A DNA stretch of 64,000 nucleotides from Thalassotalea_H sp040779345 (GCA_040779345.1 JBFONU010000012.1:67146-131145), one strand, 5' to 3'. Shown: positions 34,728 through 45,300, counted from the stretch's first letter. Made by a program: numbers and translations. Notes: generated by a model not told the origin, from the letters alone.

Positions 34728-36008
34728 ATGGAACAATTAACATTAAGCCCTATCGCTAAGATTAATGGCGAAGTCTTTTTACCGGGATCTAAAAGTTTAT
34801 CTAATCGCGCATTACTCATCGCAGCTTTAGCCAGTGGCGTCACTAAAATAACTAACTTATTGGTCAGTGATGATATAACGCATATGTTAAAAGCGTTAAA
34901 AACCCTAGGGATAAAATATACCTTAAGTGATTGTGGTACAGAATGCACTGTGATTGGTAATAATGGTTTTTTCAGCACTCATGCACCTGTGGAATTATAC
35001 CTAGGTAACGCTGGTACGGCTATGAGACCTTTATGTGCAGCACTTGCGGCGAGTGAAGGCGAATTCATTCTAACCGGTGAGCCGAGAATGAAGGAAAGGC
35101 CTATCGGTCATTTAGTTGATGCGTTAGCGCAGCTTGATGCTGATATTGAATACCTTGAAAATAAAGATTATCCACCGGTTAAAATAAAAGGCAAAGCCTT
35201 ATCGGGGAGCACTATTTCAATTGATGGATCCATTTCAAGCCAGTTTTTAACTGCTATTTTAATGATTACGCCTTTATTGGTAACAGATACTAATATTCAA
35301 ATAGTAGGTGAATTAGTGTCAAAGCCATATATCGATATAACACTTGATATCATGGCGAGATTTGGTGTTAACGTACAAAATAACGATTATCAATCTTTTA
35401 CGGTTAAAGGTAATCAATCTTATCAGTCAGTTGAAAAATATATGGTAGAAGGTGATGCGTCATCAGCCTCTTACTTTTTAGCTGCAGGGGCGATTAAAGG
35501 TGGAGAAATAACCGTCCATGGTGTCGGTAAACTCAGTGTACAAGGTGATAAACATTTTGCCGACGTCCTTGAAAAAATGGGCGCTGAAGTTATTTGGCAT
35601 GATGAGTCAATTACAGTAATAGGCAAACCACTTGTTAGCGTTGATATGGATATGAACCACATTCCTGATGCTGCTATGACTATTGCAACCACAGCGCTCT
35701 TTGCCAAAGGCACAACTACAATTAGTAACATCTATAACTGGCGAGTTAAAGAAACTGATCGCTTAACGGCAATGGCAACAGAGCTAAGAAAAGTTGGTGC
35801 AGAAGTTATAGAAGGAGAAGACTTTATTACGATAACTCCGCCAGCGAAATTAAAGCATGCTGAAATAGACACCTATGATGATCATCGCGTGGCGATGTGT
35901 TTCTCACTGGTTGCACTAAGTGATACGCCGGTAACTATTAACGATCCTAAGTGTACATCGAAAACATTTCCTGATTATTTTGATAAGTTAGCTCAGGTCT
36001 CTTGTTAA
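34728..36008 (+). CDS. aroA: 5-enolpyruvylshikimate-3-phosphate synthase AroA
   Basis: A 426-residue EPSP synthase (E. coli: 427) for the shikimate pathway. LPGSKSLSNRALLIAAL is the N-terminal substrate motif, LGNAGTAMRPL is the class I signature and RVKETDRL is present near the C-terminus. The ATG at 34728 follows the serC stop by one base and aligns with the E. coli start MESLTLQP; GGAGAACC upstream is the ribosome site. Confidence 0.97.
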   Translation: MEQLTLSPIAKINGEVFLPGSKSLSNRALLIAALASGVTKITNLLVSDDITHMLKALKTLGIKYTLSDCGTECTVIGNNGFFSTHAPVELYLGNAGTAMRPLCAALAASEGEFILTGEPRMKERPIGHLVDALAQLDADIEYLENKDYPPVKIKGKALSGSTISIDGSISSQFLTAILMITPLLVTDTNIQIVGELVSKPYIDITLDIMARFGVNVQNNDYQSFTVKGNQSYQSVEKYMVEGDASSASYFLAAGAIKGGEITVHGVGKLSVQGDKHFADVLEKMGAEVIWHDESITVIGKPLVSVDMDMNHIPDAAMTIATTALFAKGTTTISNIYNWRVKETDRLTAMATELRKVGAEVIEGEDFITITPPAKLKHAEIDTYDDHRVAMCFSLVALSDTPVTINDPKCTSKTFPDYFDKLAQVSC

Positions 36009-36055
36009 ATTTGTTACATAATAATTTTATACGCGATTTTAAAATCCAAATCCCG

Positions 36056-36061
36056 TATAAT
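36056..36061 (+). promoter_or_regulatory. Candidate -10 element of cmk
   Basis: A consensus TATAAT is followed at once by a GC-rich discriminator (GCCGCCG), typical of growth-rate-controlled promoters. No good -35 lies at the usual distance. It would start transcription about 25-30 bp upstream of cmk and may serve rpsA as well. Confidence 0.45.
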
Positions 36062-36093
36062 GCCGCCGATTTTCGACATTAGGGGAAAAATGT

Positions 36094-36789
36094 ATGCAGG
36101 AAAGCGTACCTGTAATCACTATTGATGGCCCAAGCGGTGCCGGCAAAGGAACTGCTGCTCGTTTAGTTGCTGAACAATTAGGTTGGCATTTGCTTGATAG
36201 TGGCGCTATTTACCGTGTGTTAGCTGTAGCTACGCAATATCACCATCTTACTATTGATGATGAAGAGGCATTAATTCCTATTGCAGCGCATTTAGATGTT
36301 CAATTTGAAATATCTAAAGAAGGTGAAAGTAAGGTCATTCTAGAAGGTGAGGATGTTACCAATAGTATTCGTACTGAAGAAATCGGTGCAATAGCGTCTA
36401 AAGTTGCGGCGTTTCCGAGAGTGAGAGAAGCATTACTACGTCGACAAAGAGCATTTAAAGTGTCTCCTGGTCTTGTTGCTGATGGCAGAGATATGGGGAC
36501 GGTTGTTTTTAAAGATGCCCCGGTTAAGGTCTTTTTAACCGCGAGTGCAGAAGAACGCGCAGAACGACGTTTTAATCAGTTGAAAGCAAAAGGCTTTGAT
36601 GTTAAAATCGGGCGCCTTTTGGATGACATACGTCAGCGAGATGAGCGAGATGAGAACCGTAAGGTTGCTCCGTTAGTCCCGGCAGAAGGTGCGTTAATTG
36701 TTGATTCTACTGAACTTTCTATTGATGAAGTGGTCAGTAAAATCCTTTCATATACCAATGAAAAATTAACACAAACGACTGATTCTTAA
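36094..36789 (+). CDS. cmk: Cytidylate kinase
   Basis: A 231-residue CMP/dCMP kinase (E. coli: 227). The P-loop is DGPSGAGKGT, the NMP-binding segment includes LLDSGAIYRVLA, and VADGRDMGTVVF and the lid RQRDERDENR are present. AGGGG lies upstream of the ATG. The order aroA-cmk-rpsA is conserved in gammaproteobacteria. Confidence 0.97.
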   Translation: MQESVPVITIDGPSGAGKGTAARLVAEQLGWHLLDSGAIYRVLAVATQYHHLTIDDEEALIPIAAHLDVQFEISKEGESKVILEGEDVTNSIRTEEIGAIASKVAAFPRVREALLRRQRAFKVSPGLVADGRDMGTVVFKDAPVKVFLTASAEERAERRFNQLKAKGFDVKIGRLLDDIRQRDERDENRKVAPLVPAEGALIVDSTELSIDEVVSKILSYTNEKLTQTTDS

Positions 36790-36903
36790 TTCTGAGAGAT
36801 TAGTTGTAAACAGCTAACCTAGCGTAGGGATGCAATAGGTTTTATTAATAACCCCATGATACATGTAAGTAGATTGGATTAACTCTGAGTTCATATACAC
36901 GTT

Positions 36904-38565
36904 ATGACTGAAAATTTTGCACAACTTTTTGAAGAAAGTTTAAAAGAAATCGAAACACGCCCTGGTTCAATTATCAAAGGTACAATTGTACGCATTGAAA
37001 AAGACAATGTTCTTGTTGACGCAGGCCTTAAATCTGAAAGTGTAGTATCAATAGATCAATTCAAAAACGCAGCTGGTGAAGTGGAAGTTGCTGTTGGCGA
37101 TGAAATTGATGTTTCTCTAAAAGCTACAGACGATGGTTTCGGTGAAACGATTCTTTCTCGTGATGATGCTAAGCGTCATGAAGCTTGGCAAGTGCTTGAA
37201 AAAGCATACGAAGAAAAAGAAACTGTTATCGGTGTTATCAACGGTAAAGTTAAAGGTGGTTTCACGGTTGAAGTTAGCAATATTCGTGCTTTCTTACCGG
37301 GTTCATTAGTTGATGTACGTCCAGTACGTGACACAGCTCACCTTGAAGGTAAAGATTTAGAATTTAAAGTTATTAAGCTTGATCAAAAGCGTAATAACGT
37401 AGTTGTTTCTCGTCGTGCAGTGATCGAATCTGAAAGCAGCGTAGAACGTGATGCACTATTAGAATCATTAGCCGAAGGCATTGAAGTTAAAGGTATCGTT
37501 AAGAACTTAACTGATTACGGTGCATTCGTTGATTTAGGCGGCATTGATGGCCTACTTCACATCACTGATATGGCTTGGAAGCGTGTTAAGCACCCAAGTG
37601 AAATCGTAAACGTTGGTGATGAAATTCAAGTTAAAGTATTGAAATTCGACCGTGAGCGTACACGTGTATCTCTAGGTATGAAGCAGTTAGGCGAAGATCC
37701 ATGGGTAGCTATCGCTAAGCGTTACCCTGAAGGTGCTAAACTTTCTGGCCGTGTAACTAACTTAACAGACTACGGTTGTTTTGTTGAGATCCAAGAAGGC
37801 GTTGAAGGTTTAGTTCACGTTTCTGAAATGGATTGGACAAATAAAAACATCCACCCATCTAAAGTTGTTAACTTAGGTGATACTGTTGAAGTTATGGTAT
37901 TAGAAATTGACGAAGAACGTCGTCGTATTTCTCTTGGTCTTAAACAATGTATCCCGAACCCTTGGGAAGAGTTTGCTAAGAACTTCAACAAAGGTGACAA
38001 AGTGTCTGGTAAGATCAAATCAATTACTGATTTTGGTATCTTTATCGGTCTTGACGGTGGCATTGATGGTCTTGTTCACTTATCTGATATTTCATGGGCT
38101 GGTGGTGAAGAAGCTGTTCGTGAATATAAGAAAGGCGACGAAATCTCTGCAGTGGTTCTTCAAGTTGACCCTGAACGTGAGCGTATCTCATTAGGTGTTA
38201 AGCAAACTGAAGATGATCCATTTAATCAATACCTTGCAGATAATAAAAAAGGTGCTATTGTTACAGGTAAGGTAGTTGAAGTAGACGCAAAAGGTGCTAA
38301 GATTGAATTAGTAGAAGGCGTTGAAGGTTACTTACGTGTTTCTGACATCTCTCGTGACCGTATCGAAGATGCAAGTACTGAATTATCTGTTGGTGATAGC
38401 GTTGAAACTAAGTTTATGGGTGTTGATCGTAAGAACCGCACTATTAGCTTATCTATCAAAGCGAAAGACCAAGCAGACGAGCGTGAAGCAATGGATAGCT
38501 TAAACCAAGAAGAAGAAACTGGTTTAAGTGCTATGGCTGCAGCGTTTAAAAACGCTAAAAATTAA
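36904..38565 (+). CDS. rpsA: 30S ribosomal protein S1
   Basis: A 553-residue S1 (E. coli: 557) with six S1 RNA-binding repeats. Repeats 3 to 6 are the clearest: DYGAFVDLGGIDGLLHI, DYGCFVEIQEGVEGLVH, DFGIFIGLDGGIDGLVH and the more divergent GAKIELVEGVEGYLR. It binds mRNA leaders on the 30S subunit. Codon use is visibly more biased than in its neighbours, as expected for a highly expressed gene. It has its own 114-bp leader after cmk, possibly the site of S1 autoregulation, and a hairpin terminator downstream. Confidence 0.98.
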   Translation: MTENFAQLFEESLKEIETRPGSIIKGTIVRIEKDNVLVDAGLKSESVVSIDQFKNAAGEVEVAVGDEIDVSLKATDDGFGETILSRDDAKRHEAWQVLEKAYEEKETVIGVINGKVKGGFTVEVSNIRAFLPGSLVDVRPVRDTAHLEGKDLEFKVIKLDQKRNNVVVSRRAVIESESSVERDALLESLAEGIEVKGIVKNLTDYGAFVDLGGIDGLLHITDMAWKRVKHPSEIVNVGDEIQVKVLKFDRERTRVSLGMKQLGEDPWVAIAKRYPEGAKLSGRVTNLTDYGCFVEIQEGVEGLVHVSEMDWTNKNIHPSKVVNLGDTVEVMVLEIDEERRRISLGLKQCIPNPWEEFAKNFNKGDKVSGKIKSITDFGIFIGLDGGIDGLVHLSDISWAGGEEAVREYKKGDEISAVVLQVDPERERISLGVKQTEDDPFNQYLADNKKGAIVTGKVVEVDAKGAKIELVEGVEGYLRVSDISRDRIEDASTELSVGDSVETKFMGVDRKNRTISLSIKAKDQADEREAMDSLNQEEETGLSAMAAAFKNAKN

Positions 38566-38580
38566 TTTTAGCTGGGAATG

Positions 38581-38613
38581 AGAAAAAGCTTATTAATGAA
38601 GCTTTTTCTATTA
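38581..38613 (+). terminator. Terminator-like hairpin after rpsA
   Basis: An 11-bp perfect stem (AGAAAAAGCTT/AAGCTTTTTCT) with a 7-base loop is followed by ATTATTT. The 3' arm itself supplies part of the T-rich tract, so termination may be partial, with some read-through to ihfB. Confidence 0.7.
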
Positions 38614-38658
38614 TTTAATTACCATTGGCGTGATGCTATATGAACACTGGGGGGTCGA

Positions 38659-38946
38659 ATGACCAAATCAGAACTCATTGAAAGATTAGCAGATAAACTT
38701 AGTCATTTATCTGCTAAAGATGTAGAACAAGCTATTAAAGAAATTCTTGAAATGATGGCGCAAACCTTGTCAAAAGGTGAGCGCATAGAAATAAGAGGCT
38801 TTGGTAGTTTCTCTTTGCATTATCGCGCACCACGCGTTGGTAGGAACCCTAAGACTGGAGAGTCAGTTGAGCTTTCTGGTAAATATGTTCCGCATTTTAA
38901 ACCCGGCAAAGAATTACGTGAAAGAGTCAATCTTTCCATAGCGTAG
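38659..38946 (+). CDS. ihfB: Integration host factor beta subunit
   Basis: A 95-residue HU/IHF-family protein (E. coli IhfB: 94). It has MTKSELIERLA at the start, GERIEIRGFGSFSLHYR and the DNA-intercalating arm RVGRNPKTGESVEL. With IhfA it bends DNA at specific sites. It lies after rpsA, as in most gammaproteobacteria, and is closed by a terminator. Confidence 0.97.
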   Translation: MTKSELIERLADKLSHLSAKDVEQAIKEILEMMAQTLSKGERIEIRGFGSFSLHYRAPRVGRNPKTGESVELSGKYVPHFKPGKELRERVNLSIA

Positions 38947-38966
38947 TGAATGATTACTATAAAAAC

Positions 38967-38992
38967 GGCATGCTATAGCATGCCTTTTTTTT
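38967..38992 (+). terminator. Rho-independent terminator of ihfB
   Basis: A 7-bp GC-rich stem (GGCATGC/GCATGCC) with a TATA loop is followed by eight T residues. Confidence 0.88.
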
Positions 38993-39025
38993 GTTCTCAG
39001 CGTTTGAATAAAGGAAGTTTTTCTT

Positions 39026-39268
39026 GTGAAAATATATATAACTTTAGTTTTTGTGATGGCTTTGTTGGTAGTGGCTTTTATTTTTGGTAGCCAAAATGTC
39101 CAGCCGATAACATTAAATTATATGATTGCAAAATCTGAAATGACTGTTGCTCATGCGGTAAGCTTATTTACAGTAATAGGAATTTTTATTGGTTTGTTAC
39201 TTTCTTTATTGTGGAAATTATTACGTGTAGTAAAACCGAAAAAAACGCCTAAAGAACTGAGTCGTTAA
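39026..39268 (+). CDS. lapA: Lipopolysaccharide assembly protein A (LapA, DUF1049)
   Basis: An 80-residue inner-membrane protein with two hydrophobic helices (about 3-21 and 43-63) and a basic C-terminus. The segment GSQNVQPITLNYM is characteristic of the family. It works with LapB in control of LPS synthesis. The start is a GTG at 39026 with AAGGA 10 bp upstream. It precedes lapB by 6 bp. Confidence 0.88.
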   Translation: MKIYITLVFVMALLVVAFIFGSQNVQPITLNYMIAKSEMTVAHAVSLFTVIGIFIGLLLSLLWKLLRVVKPKKTPKELSR

Positions 39269-39274
39269 CACCCT

Positions 39275-40450
39275 ATGTCTATGTTTTCATTATTATTTCT
39301 TTTACTACCTGTTGCTATGGGCTATGGCTGGTTTATGGGAAGAAACAGTGTTAAGCAAAGTGATCATAATGCAAAACAAGATTTATCAATAAAGTACTCC
39401 ACTGGGTTAAATTATTTATTATCAAATCAACAAGATAAAGCTATCGAGTTTTTATTAGAAACTCTCAAAGTTGAAGATGATACCGTTGAAGCCCATTTTG
39501 CCATGGCTAACTTATTTCGCAAACGTGGTGAGCTTGACCGAGCACTAAAAGTGCATGAACACCTTGTTAGGCAAAAACATTTACCAACTAAAGCAAAACA
39601 GCAAGCGGCTTTTGAATTAGGTCGAGATTTTTTAAGTGCAGGTTTATATGATCGCGCCGAATCGATGTTTCATAACCTACTAAAATCAAAAGATTTTGGT
39701 CTTAAATCACTGAGTTATTTATTACAAATTTATCAGTCTACTAAAGATTGGCAACATGGCCTTGATTTACAAAAAGCGATTATTAAAGCTAATGACAAAA
39801 AGCTGCTACATACATTAGCAAATTTTTATTGTGAATTAGCTACCATTGCTTTAGAAAAAGACCAATTTATTGAAGTATTAGAGTTGTTAGAAAGTGCATT
39901 AAAATATGATCCCAACTCTTGTCGCGCAAATTGGTTAATGGCAAAGATATATGAAAACCATCAGCAATTTAATGAAGCATGTCAATGTTATAAAGATATT
40001 TATAGCCAGGATAAAGATTTCTTTCCTGACGTGATTGATCAAATGCAAGACTGTTACCGTCAACTTGATGCCGATGATGAGTTTTATCGATTTATTAAAA
40101 AAGTTTATGATGAAACGGGCGGAAGTAGCGCATTAATTAAGTATTTAACATTCGTTGAAAATAAGCATGGCATAGGAAAAGCACAAGACTTTATGTTATC
40201 GGCTTTAAAAAGGCGCCCAACAATTCGAGGCTTTAAGCATTTTATTAAAATGCAAATGAATGAAGAAAGTTCGACAAAAGAAAATGAAAATTTAGATATG
40301 ATCAAAGAATTGATCACATCATACCTGAACGTGAAACAGCGTTACAGCTGCTGTAATTGTGGTTTTAGTAGTGCAACTCATTATTGGTCTTGTCCTTCAT
40401 GCCATGATTGGGAGCAACTTAAACCTGTCAGAGGTTTAGAAGGAGAATAA
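39275..40450 (+). CDS. lapB: Lipopolysaccharide assembly protein B (LapB/YciM)
   Basis: A 391-residue protein with an N-terminal membrane anchor, a series of TPR repeats (for example AHFAMANLFRKRGELDRALKV) and a C-terminal rubredoxin-like metal knuckle, CNCGF and CPSCHDW. LapB recruits FtsH to degrade LpxC and so limits lipid A synthesis. There is no strong ribosome site, which suggests coupling to lapA. Confidence 0.95.
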   Translation: MSMFSLLFLLLPVAMGYGWFMGRNSVKQSDHNAKQDLSIKYSTGLNYLLSNQQDKAIEFLLETLKVEDDTVEAHFAMANLFRKRGELDRALKVHEHLVRQKHLPTKAKQQAAFELGRDFLSAGLYDRAESMFHNLLKSKDFGLKSLSYLLQIYQSTKDWQHGLDLQKAIIKANDKKLLHTLANFYCELATIALEKDQFIEVLELLESALKYDPNSCRANWLMAKIYENHQQFNEACQCYKDIYSQDKDFFPDVIDQMQDCYRQLDADDEFYRFIKKVYDETGGSSALIKYLTFVENKHGIGKAQDFMLSALKRRPTIRGFKHFIKMQMNEESSTKENENLDMIKELITSYLNVKQRYSCCNCGFSSATHYWSCPSCHDWEQLKPVRGLEGE

Positions 40451-40908
40451 TCGTTCATTTCGACATGTTATTAACCGATCAAATTTTTTATTGTTAGTCG
40501 ACAAGCAGGTGGTAAAGCATAAAGTAAAAATAGCCGAAAAATTTAATTTGTTTATCCAAATATGGGCACCATAGGTGATACCTTAGTCAAATGGCCAACT
40601 AGTTAAAATAGCTAAAGGGAGTGATGATCTTGTTTGGCATAAACACGAAAATGAAGATAAGCTATTTCTCGTATTCAAAGTGAAGTTAGCGTTTCATCAG
40701 AGCAGCAGAAGTCAATTTAATGCGGATGACAAGCGATTAAACAGTAACAATAAGATAGCTAGCTTTATTTCTTAAACAGTATAACCAGCACTTTAGCCTA
40801 TTATTACGGCGTTAAAACTAATAATGCTTTGAGCTGAACTATGCCAAATTTCTCATGTATAATATTTAATTATCAGAAAATGACAAAATTTATTAAAAGG
40901 GTAATGAA
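40451..40908. other. 458-bp gap between lapB and pyrF
   Basis: It holds the cupin pseudogene (40509-40775) and about 130 bp of AT-rich DNA before pyrF, which must contain its promoter. No other signal was recognised. Confidence 0.5.
40509..40775 (+). pseudogene. Decayed cupin-domain gene
   Basis: One frame reads IAEKFNLF, then WAP, stop, VIP, stop, SNGQLVKIAKGSDDLVWHK followed by HENEDKLFLVFKVKL. This is the N-terminal half of a small cupin_2 protein, with the metal-binding signature WHKHENED. In-frame TAG stops interrupt it at 40572-40574 and 40584-40586, at positions where relatives have Lys and Glu codons, so each could be a single base change. After VKL the sequence no longer resembles a cupin and the frame closes at 40773-40775, so the C-terminal half is lost or frame-shifted. 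It lies alone between lapB and pyrF. The family assignment is from recognition of the motif. Confidence 0.65.
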
Positions 40909-41604
40909 ATGAATGATCCGAAAGTAGTCGTAGCATTAGATTTTAATAGTGAAGCTGATGCGTTTGCTTTTGTTGATAAAGTTGAACCGAGTGATTGCAG
41001 GTTAAAAGTTGGCAAAGAAATGTTTACTCATTTTGGGCCTGATTTTGTTAGAGAACTTGTTAATAAAGGCTTTGATGTTTTTCTCGATTTGAAGTTTCAT
41101 GATATTCCTAATACCGTTGCTAAAGCGGTAGCTGCAGCAGCAGAGCTTGGTGTTTGGATGGTAAATGTACATGCTTCAGGTGGGTTAAAAATGATGGAAA
41201 AGGCTAAGGAAGCATTAATACCGTATAAGGATAAAGCGCCGTTGTTAATTGCTGTTACTGTATTAACCAGTATGAGTGAAGATGATTTACTTGATTTAGG
41301 CATTAGTAAATCACCTGCTGAGCAAGTGAAACATTTAGCTAATTTGACGAAACAAGCTGGATTAGATGGTGTTGTTTGCTCTGCCATGGAAGCACAAGCA
41401 CTTAAAGAACAATTAGGAAAAGATTTTGCCTTGATCACCCCTGGCATAAGACCATCAGGTGCATCAGTTGATGATCAAAAACGTGTTATGACACCTGAAC
41501 AAGCAATCGCTGCGTGTGTTGACTATTTGGTGATTGGCCGACCGATAACTAAAGCCAATGATCCAAAGCAAGTGCTTAATGAAATAAATAGCAGCATTAC
41601 TTGA
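40909..41604 (+). CDS. pyrF: Orotidine 5'-phosphate decarboxylase
   Basis: A 231-residue OMP decarboxylase, the last step of UMP synthesis. VALDFNSEADA lies at the N-terminus, the catalytic D-x-K-x-x-D is in FLDLKFHDIPNTV, and the phosphate-binding end is YLVIGRPITKA. The usual linkage lapA-lapB-pyrF is kept, with the decayed cupin gene in between. Confidence 0.96.
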   Translation: MNDPKVVVALDFNSEADAFAFVDKVEPSDCRLKVGKEMFTHFGPDFVRELVNKGFDVFLDLKFHDIPNTVAKAVAAAAELGVWMVNVHASGGLKMMEKAKEALIPYKDKAPLLIAVTVLTSMSEDDLLDLGISKSPAEQVKHLANLTKQAGLDGVVCSAMEAQALKEQLGKDFALITPGIRPSGASVDDQKRVMTPEQAIAACVDYLVIGRPITKANDPKQVLNEINSSIT

Positions 41605-42366
41605 GCCGTTTGAGATAAAACGATTAGTCAACCTAGATTAATTTGCTTTCGTTATATATCTACATAAAAGTTCAAATAGGTACTTTTTCTGAATGAAATT
41701 GCTGACGGAAAATAACCTTTTTTACCTATTACTTGCCATATTGCAGCCTTTAAAATTTAAAGGCTGCAATATGTTTTCTAAATATCACTATAGGAAATGG
41801 GTTTGATTTGTAACTTTTACAGAATGTTAGTTGTTCATGTTTTTAAAAATCGCCTCAAAGCGTTTTGCCAAAAAATACCCTCAAGTTTACTCATATTTAT
41901 CCTCTTAACTCTTAGGTAATACACTGTTCTTCTTAAAATTAATGATGGTTAATTGTTATGGTGACTCACTGTGCCAATAGATAATATATCAGCCAGCTTA
42001 TAACTAAAAAAACCTATTAATTTCTTTTTGGTATAATAAGGTTTGAAAAATATCTTGTTTTTTAATTATTTCTTAAAGTTATAAGAAGTTAAAATTGTCA
42101 ACTGATTGAATTAGCTACATTTCAATATCCCCATATAACATTAAATTATTACATTTATGCAACATTTTTATTACATTTTCTCAATCGCTTTTCGTTATTT
42201 TTTAATCAGTGATATTTTCTCCATACCTTACTATCACTCGTTATAAAGAAATTTTGTGATCAAAACTGCCTGTTTATTAATCGTTAGTACAAAATTTGCA
42301 CGAATTACCTTCTGTGCTATGTTAATTTGATGTAACAAAATATTAACAAGATAAAAGGCGAAAATT
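41605..42366. other. 762-bp AT-rich region between pyrF and the chitin island
   Basis: The region holds the inverted repeat at 41737-41773. After it comes very AT-rich DNA that must carry the chitinase promoter. A 23-codon open frame (41837-41908, MFLKIASKRFAKKYPQVYS...) lacks a ribosome site. TTTGTGATCAAAAC near 42252 resembles half of a CRP site only. No regulator gene for chitin use lies here. The change from conserved gene order to accessory genes occurs within this stretch. Confidence 0.45.
41737..41773. terminator. 18-bp perfect inverted repeat downstream of pyrF
   Basis: CATATTGCAGCCTTTAAA and its exact complement flank a single A, 133 bp after pyrF, followed by TTTT. It is preceded by a T-run (TTTTTT at 41719-41724). 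It can act as a terminator on the + strand. As the nearest gene on the other side is also on the + strand, a bidirectional role is not needed. The perfect arms and the distance from pyrF are unusual. Confidence 0.55.
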
Positions 42367-45300
42367 ATGTTGAGAACTAACGGCTGGGCAACTTCTGCTA
42401 AGCTTTCTACTAGCCTATTGATTTTATTAGGTTTACCTGTAAAAGCTGATTTTATCAATTGTGATAGCCTACCTCAGTGGCAATCAGGCGGCACATACGT
42501 AGCTGGCGATCAAGTGCAAGCTCAATCTCAAGCATTTGAAGCGAATTGGTGGAACCAAGCAAACCCAATTGAAAAATCAGGTCAATGGCAAGAGTGGACT
42601 AAGCTTGGAGATTGTCAAACGGATGGAGATATTAACCTTCCACCAACGGTGAGCTGGATTTCACCTGAAGAAGGTTTTTCTTACCAAGAAAAAGACAGCG
42701 TTGTCATTTTTGTTAATGCCGATGATTCAGATGGAAATGTTGATAGCGTTCAGTTCTTTTTAAATGGAGCTTTACTCGACACACTAACGCAAGCCCCTTA
42801 TGAAATAACATGGTTGGCAGAGGTTGGCGATCATCAATTACAAGTTGTTGTTAAAGATAATAAGCAAGCGACAACGGCTTCTTCTATTCGAAATATCGAA
42901 GTGCTTGCCGATGATACATCGCCTGATAATAAAGCCCCTGTTGCGAAAATATCTTTAAAAAGAACTGTGGGTGATATTCATATCGGTGATTCTGTCACGT
43001 TAGTCCTCGACGCAACTGACAGTGATGGCATCATTGAACACATAGCGCTTAGTGTTGATGAAAATGTTGTATTAAATACAACTGAAATACCTTATGAATA
43101 TACTTGGCAAGCTGAAGCAATTGGTCAAGTTAGTTTTGGTTTAGTTGCCACTGATGATGATAATGCGACAGGTAGTGCGACATTAGTGCTTGATGTGGTT
43201 GATGAACAAATACCGGATAATGGTCGTAATGCTTGTCAACCAGCGGGCTTATATCAAACTGAATCAGTCAACACGCCTTATTGTACTGTTTACGATGAAC
43301 AAGGTCGCGAGAAAATGGGCGCGGATCATCCACGCCGTGTTATCGGTTATTTCACCAGTTGGAGAAATGGTGCCAATGGCCAACCAAGTTACCTAGTTAA
43401 TGATATTCCATGGAATAAAATTACTCATATCAACTATGCCTTTGCTCATATTGATGCGAATAACAAAGTTTCTGTTGGAGATCCCAATGCTGAAAATAAT
43501 CCAGCAACTAACATGGAGTGGCCAGGTGTAGTAGGTGCTGAACTAGATCCTAGCTTGTCATATAAAGGTCATTTTAATTTATTGACCAAATATAAAAAGC
43601 AACACCCACAAGTTAAAACTCTGATTTCTGTTGGTGGCTGGGCTGAAACCGGAGGTTTCTTTGACGAGACTGGTCGAGTACAAAGTGGTGGCTTTTATAC
43701 GATGACCACCAATGCTGACGGCTCGGTTAATCATGCCGGCATTAAAGCATTTTCAGAAAGTGTAGTTGGTTTTATTCAAAAATATGGTTTTGATGGTGTT
43801 GATATTGATTATGAATACCCGTCTTCAATGGCTGATTCAGGTCACCCTGATGACTTTTCATTCTCAAATCCACGTCGTGCAGCGCTTAATGCTTCTTATC
43901 AAGTATTGATGAAGTCTTTGCGTGAAACTCTTGATAAAGCTGGAGAGGCTGCAGGTCAGCATTATTTGCTAACCATTGCCTCACCATCTTCAGGCTACCT
44001 TGTGCGCGGTATGGAAACTTTTCAAGTTACCAAATATTTAGATTACGTCAATATCATGAGTTACGACTTACATGGTGCATGGAACTCTCATGTTGGACCC
44101 AATGCTGCACTTTACGACACAGGTGAAGACTCCGAGTTAGCTGCTTGGAATGTTTATGGCACAGCAGAGTTTGAAGGTATTGGTTATTTAAACACTGACT
44201 GGGCAGTGCGTTATTTTAGAGGGGCATTATCTGCTGGCCGCATCAATATTGGTATTCCTTATTACACTCGTGGTTTTAGAGATGTTCAAGGCGGAACTAA
44301 TGGTTTGTGGGGACAGGCAGCACTTCCAGATCAAAACAGTTGTCCAAATGGCACAGGAAAAGGTGACAAAAACAATTGTGGTAATGGCGCTGTTGGTATC
44401 GATAACTTATGGCATGACATTGAAAATGATAATGAAGTAGCAGCCGGTAGTAACCCTTTATGGCATGTTAAAAATCTCGCTCAAGGTAAATATGGTAGCT
44501 ATATCGAGGCTTATGGTTTAACGCCTGAAACTGATCCAGAAGATGTTTTAGTTGGCTCTTATCAACGATTTTATGAACAAACCGCCGTTGCTCCATGGTT
44601 ATGGAATGATGAGAAAAAGGTATTTCTCTCCATTGAAGATGAAGAGTCAATGGCAACTAAAGTGGACTATGTTATCGAACAAGGTCTTGGGGGCGTGATG
44701 TTTTGGGAGCTGGCAGGTGACTTTGATTATGACAGCGTAAAACAGGAGTATTACATGGGTTCAACGATGACTGCCATTGCTTATGACAAATTCCGTCAAA
44801 GTGATAGTAAATATGATATTCATCAAGGTGATATTGCTTTTGATGTTCCTGAAAAATCCGTTGATGTTGTCTTTAGTGCAAAAGACTTTCCTGTCGGTGA
44901 TGACAATTACCCAATCAGTCCAACGTTCTCATTTAGCAACAATTCAGACATTGATTTATCGGGTGCAAAAATTAGTTTTGATGTCCCTGTGGCAACCTCG
45001 GCAATTTTTAAGTCGAACTGGAATTCACAAAAGAAATTGAAAATGGTGATTGAAACCAATCGTTCAAATGCCGCAGGTAACAATATCGGTGGCTTTGATA
45101 ACGAGTTTCATCGTTTCTCAATTACCTTAATTAATGAGTTTGGTGGCGTAACAGAATCTTTTATGCCGGGTGAAACGGTTGATGCTCAAGTGATGTATTA
45201 CATGCCAATTACTGGACCTGCTAATTTCACTATTGAAAAAGACGGCAAGACTTATGCGTTTAAAGTTGAATACCCTGAGCTCCCTGAAGCAACAAACGGT

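Noticed and set aside
41837..41908. A 23-codon open frame (MFLKIASKRFAKKYPQVYS...) between pyrF and the first chitinase
   Set aside because: It has no ribosome site and no recognisable family, and such short frames are expected by chance; it may be a gene remnant but cannot be supported.
42246..42262. CRP-like TTTGTGATCAAAAC before the first chitinase
   Set aside because: Only one half fits TGTGA; the spacing to a second half is wrong.
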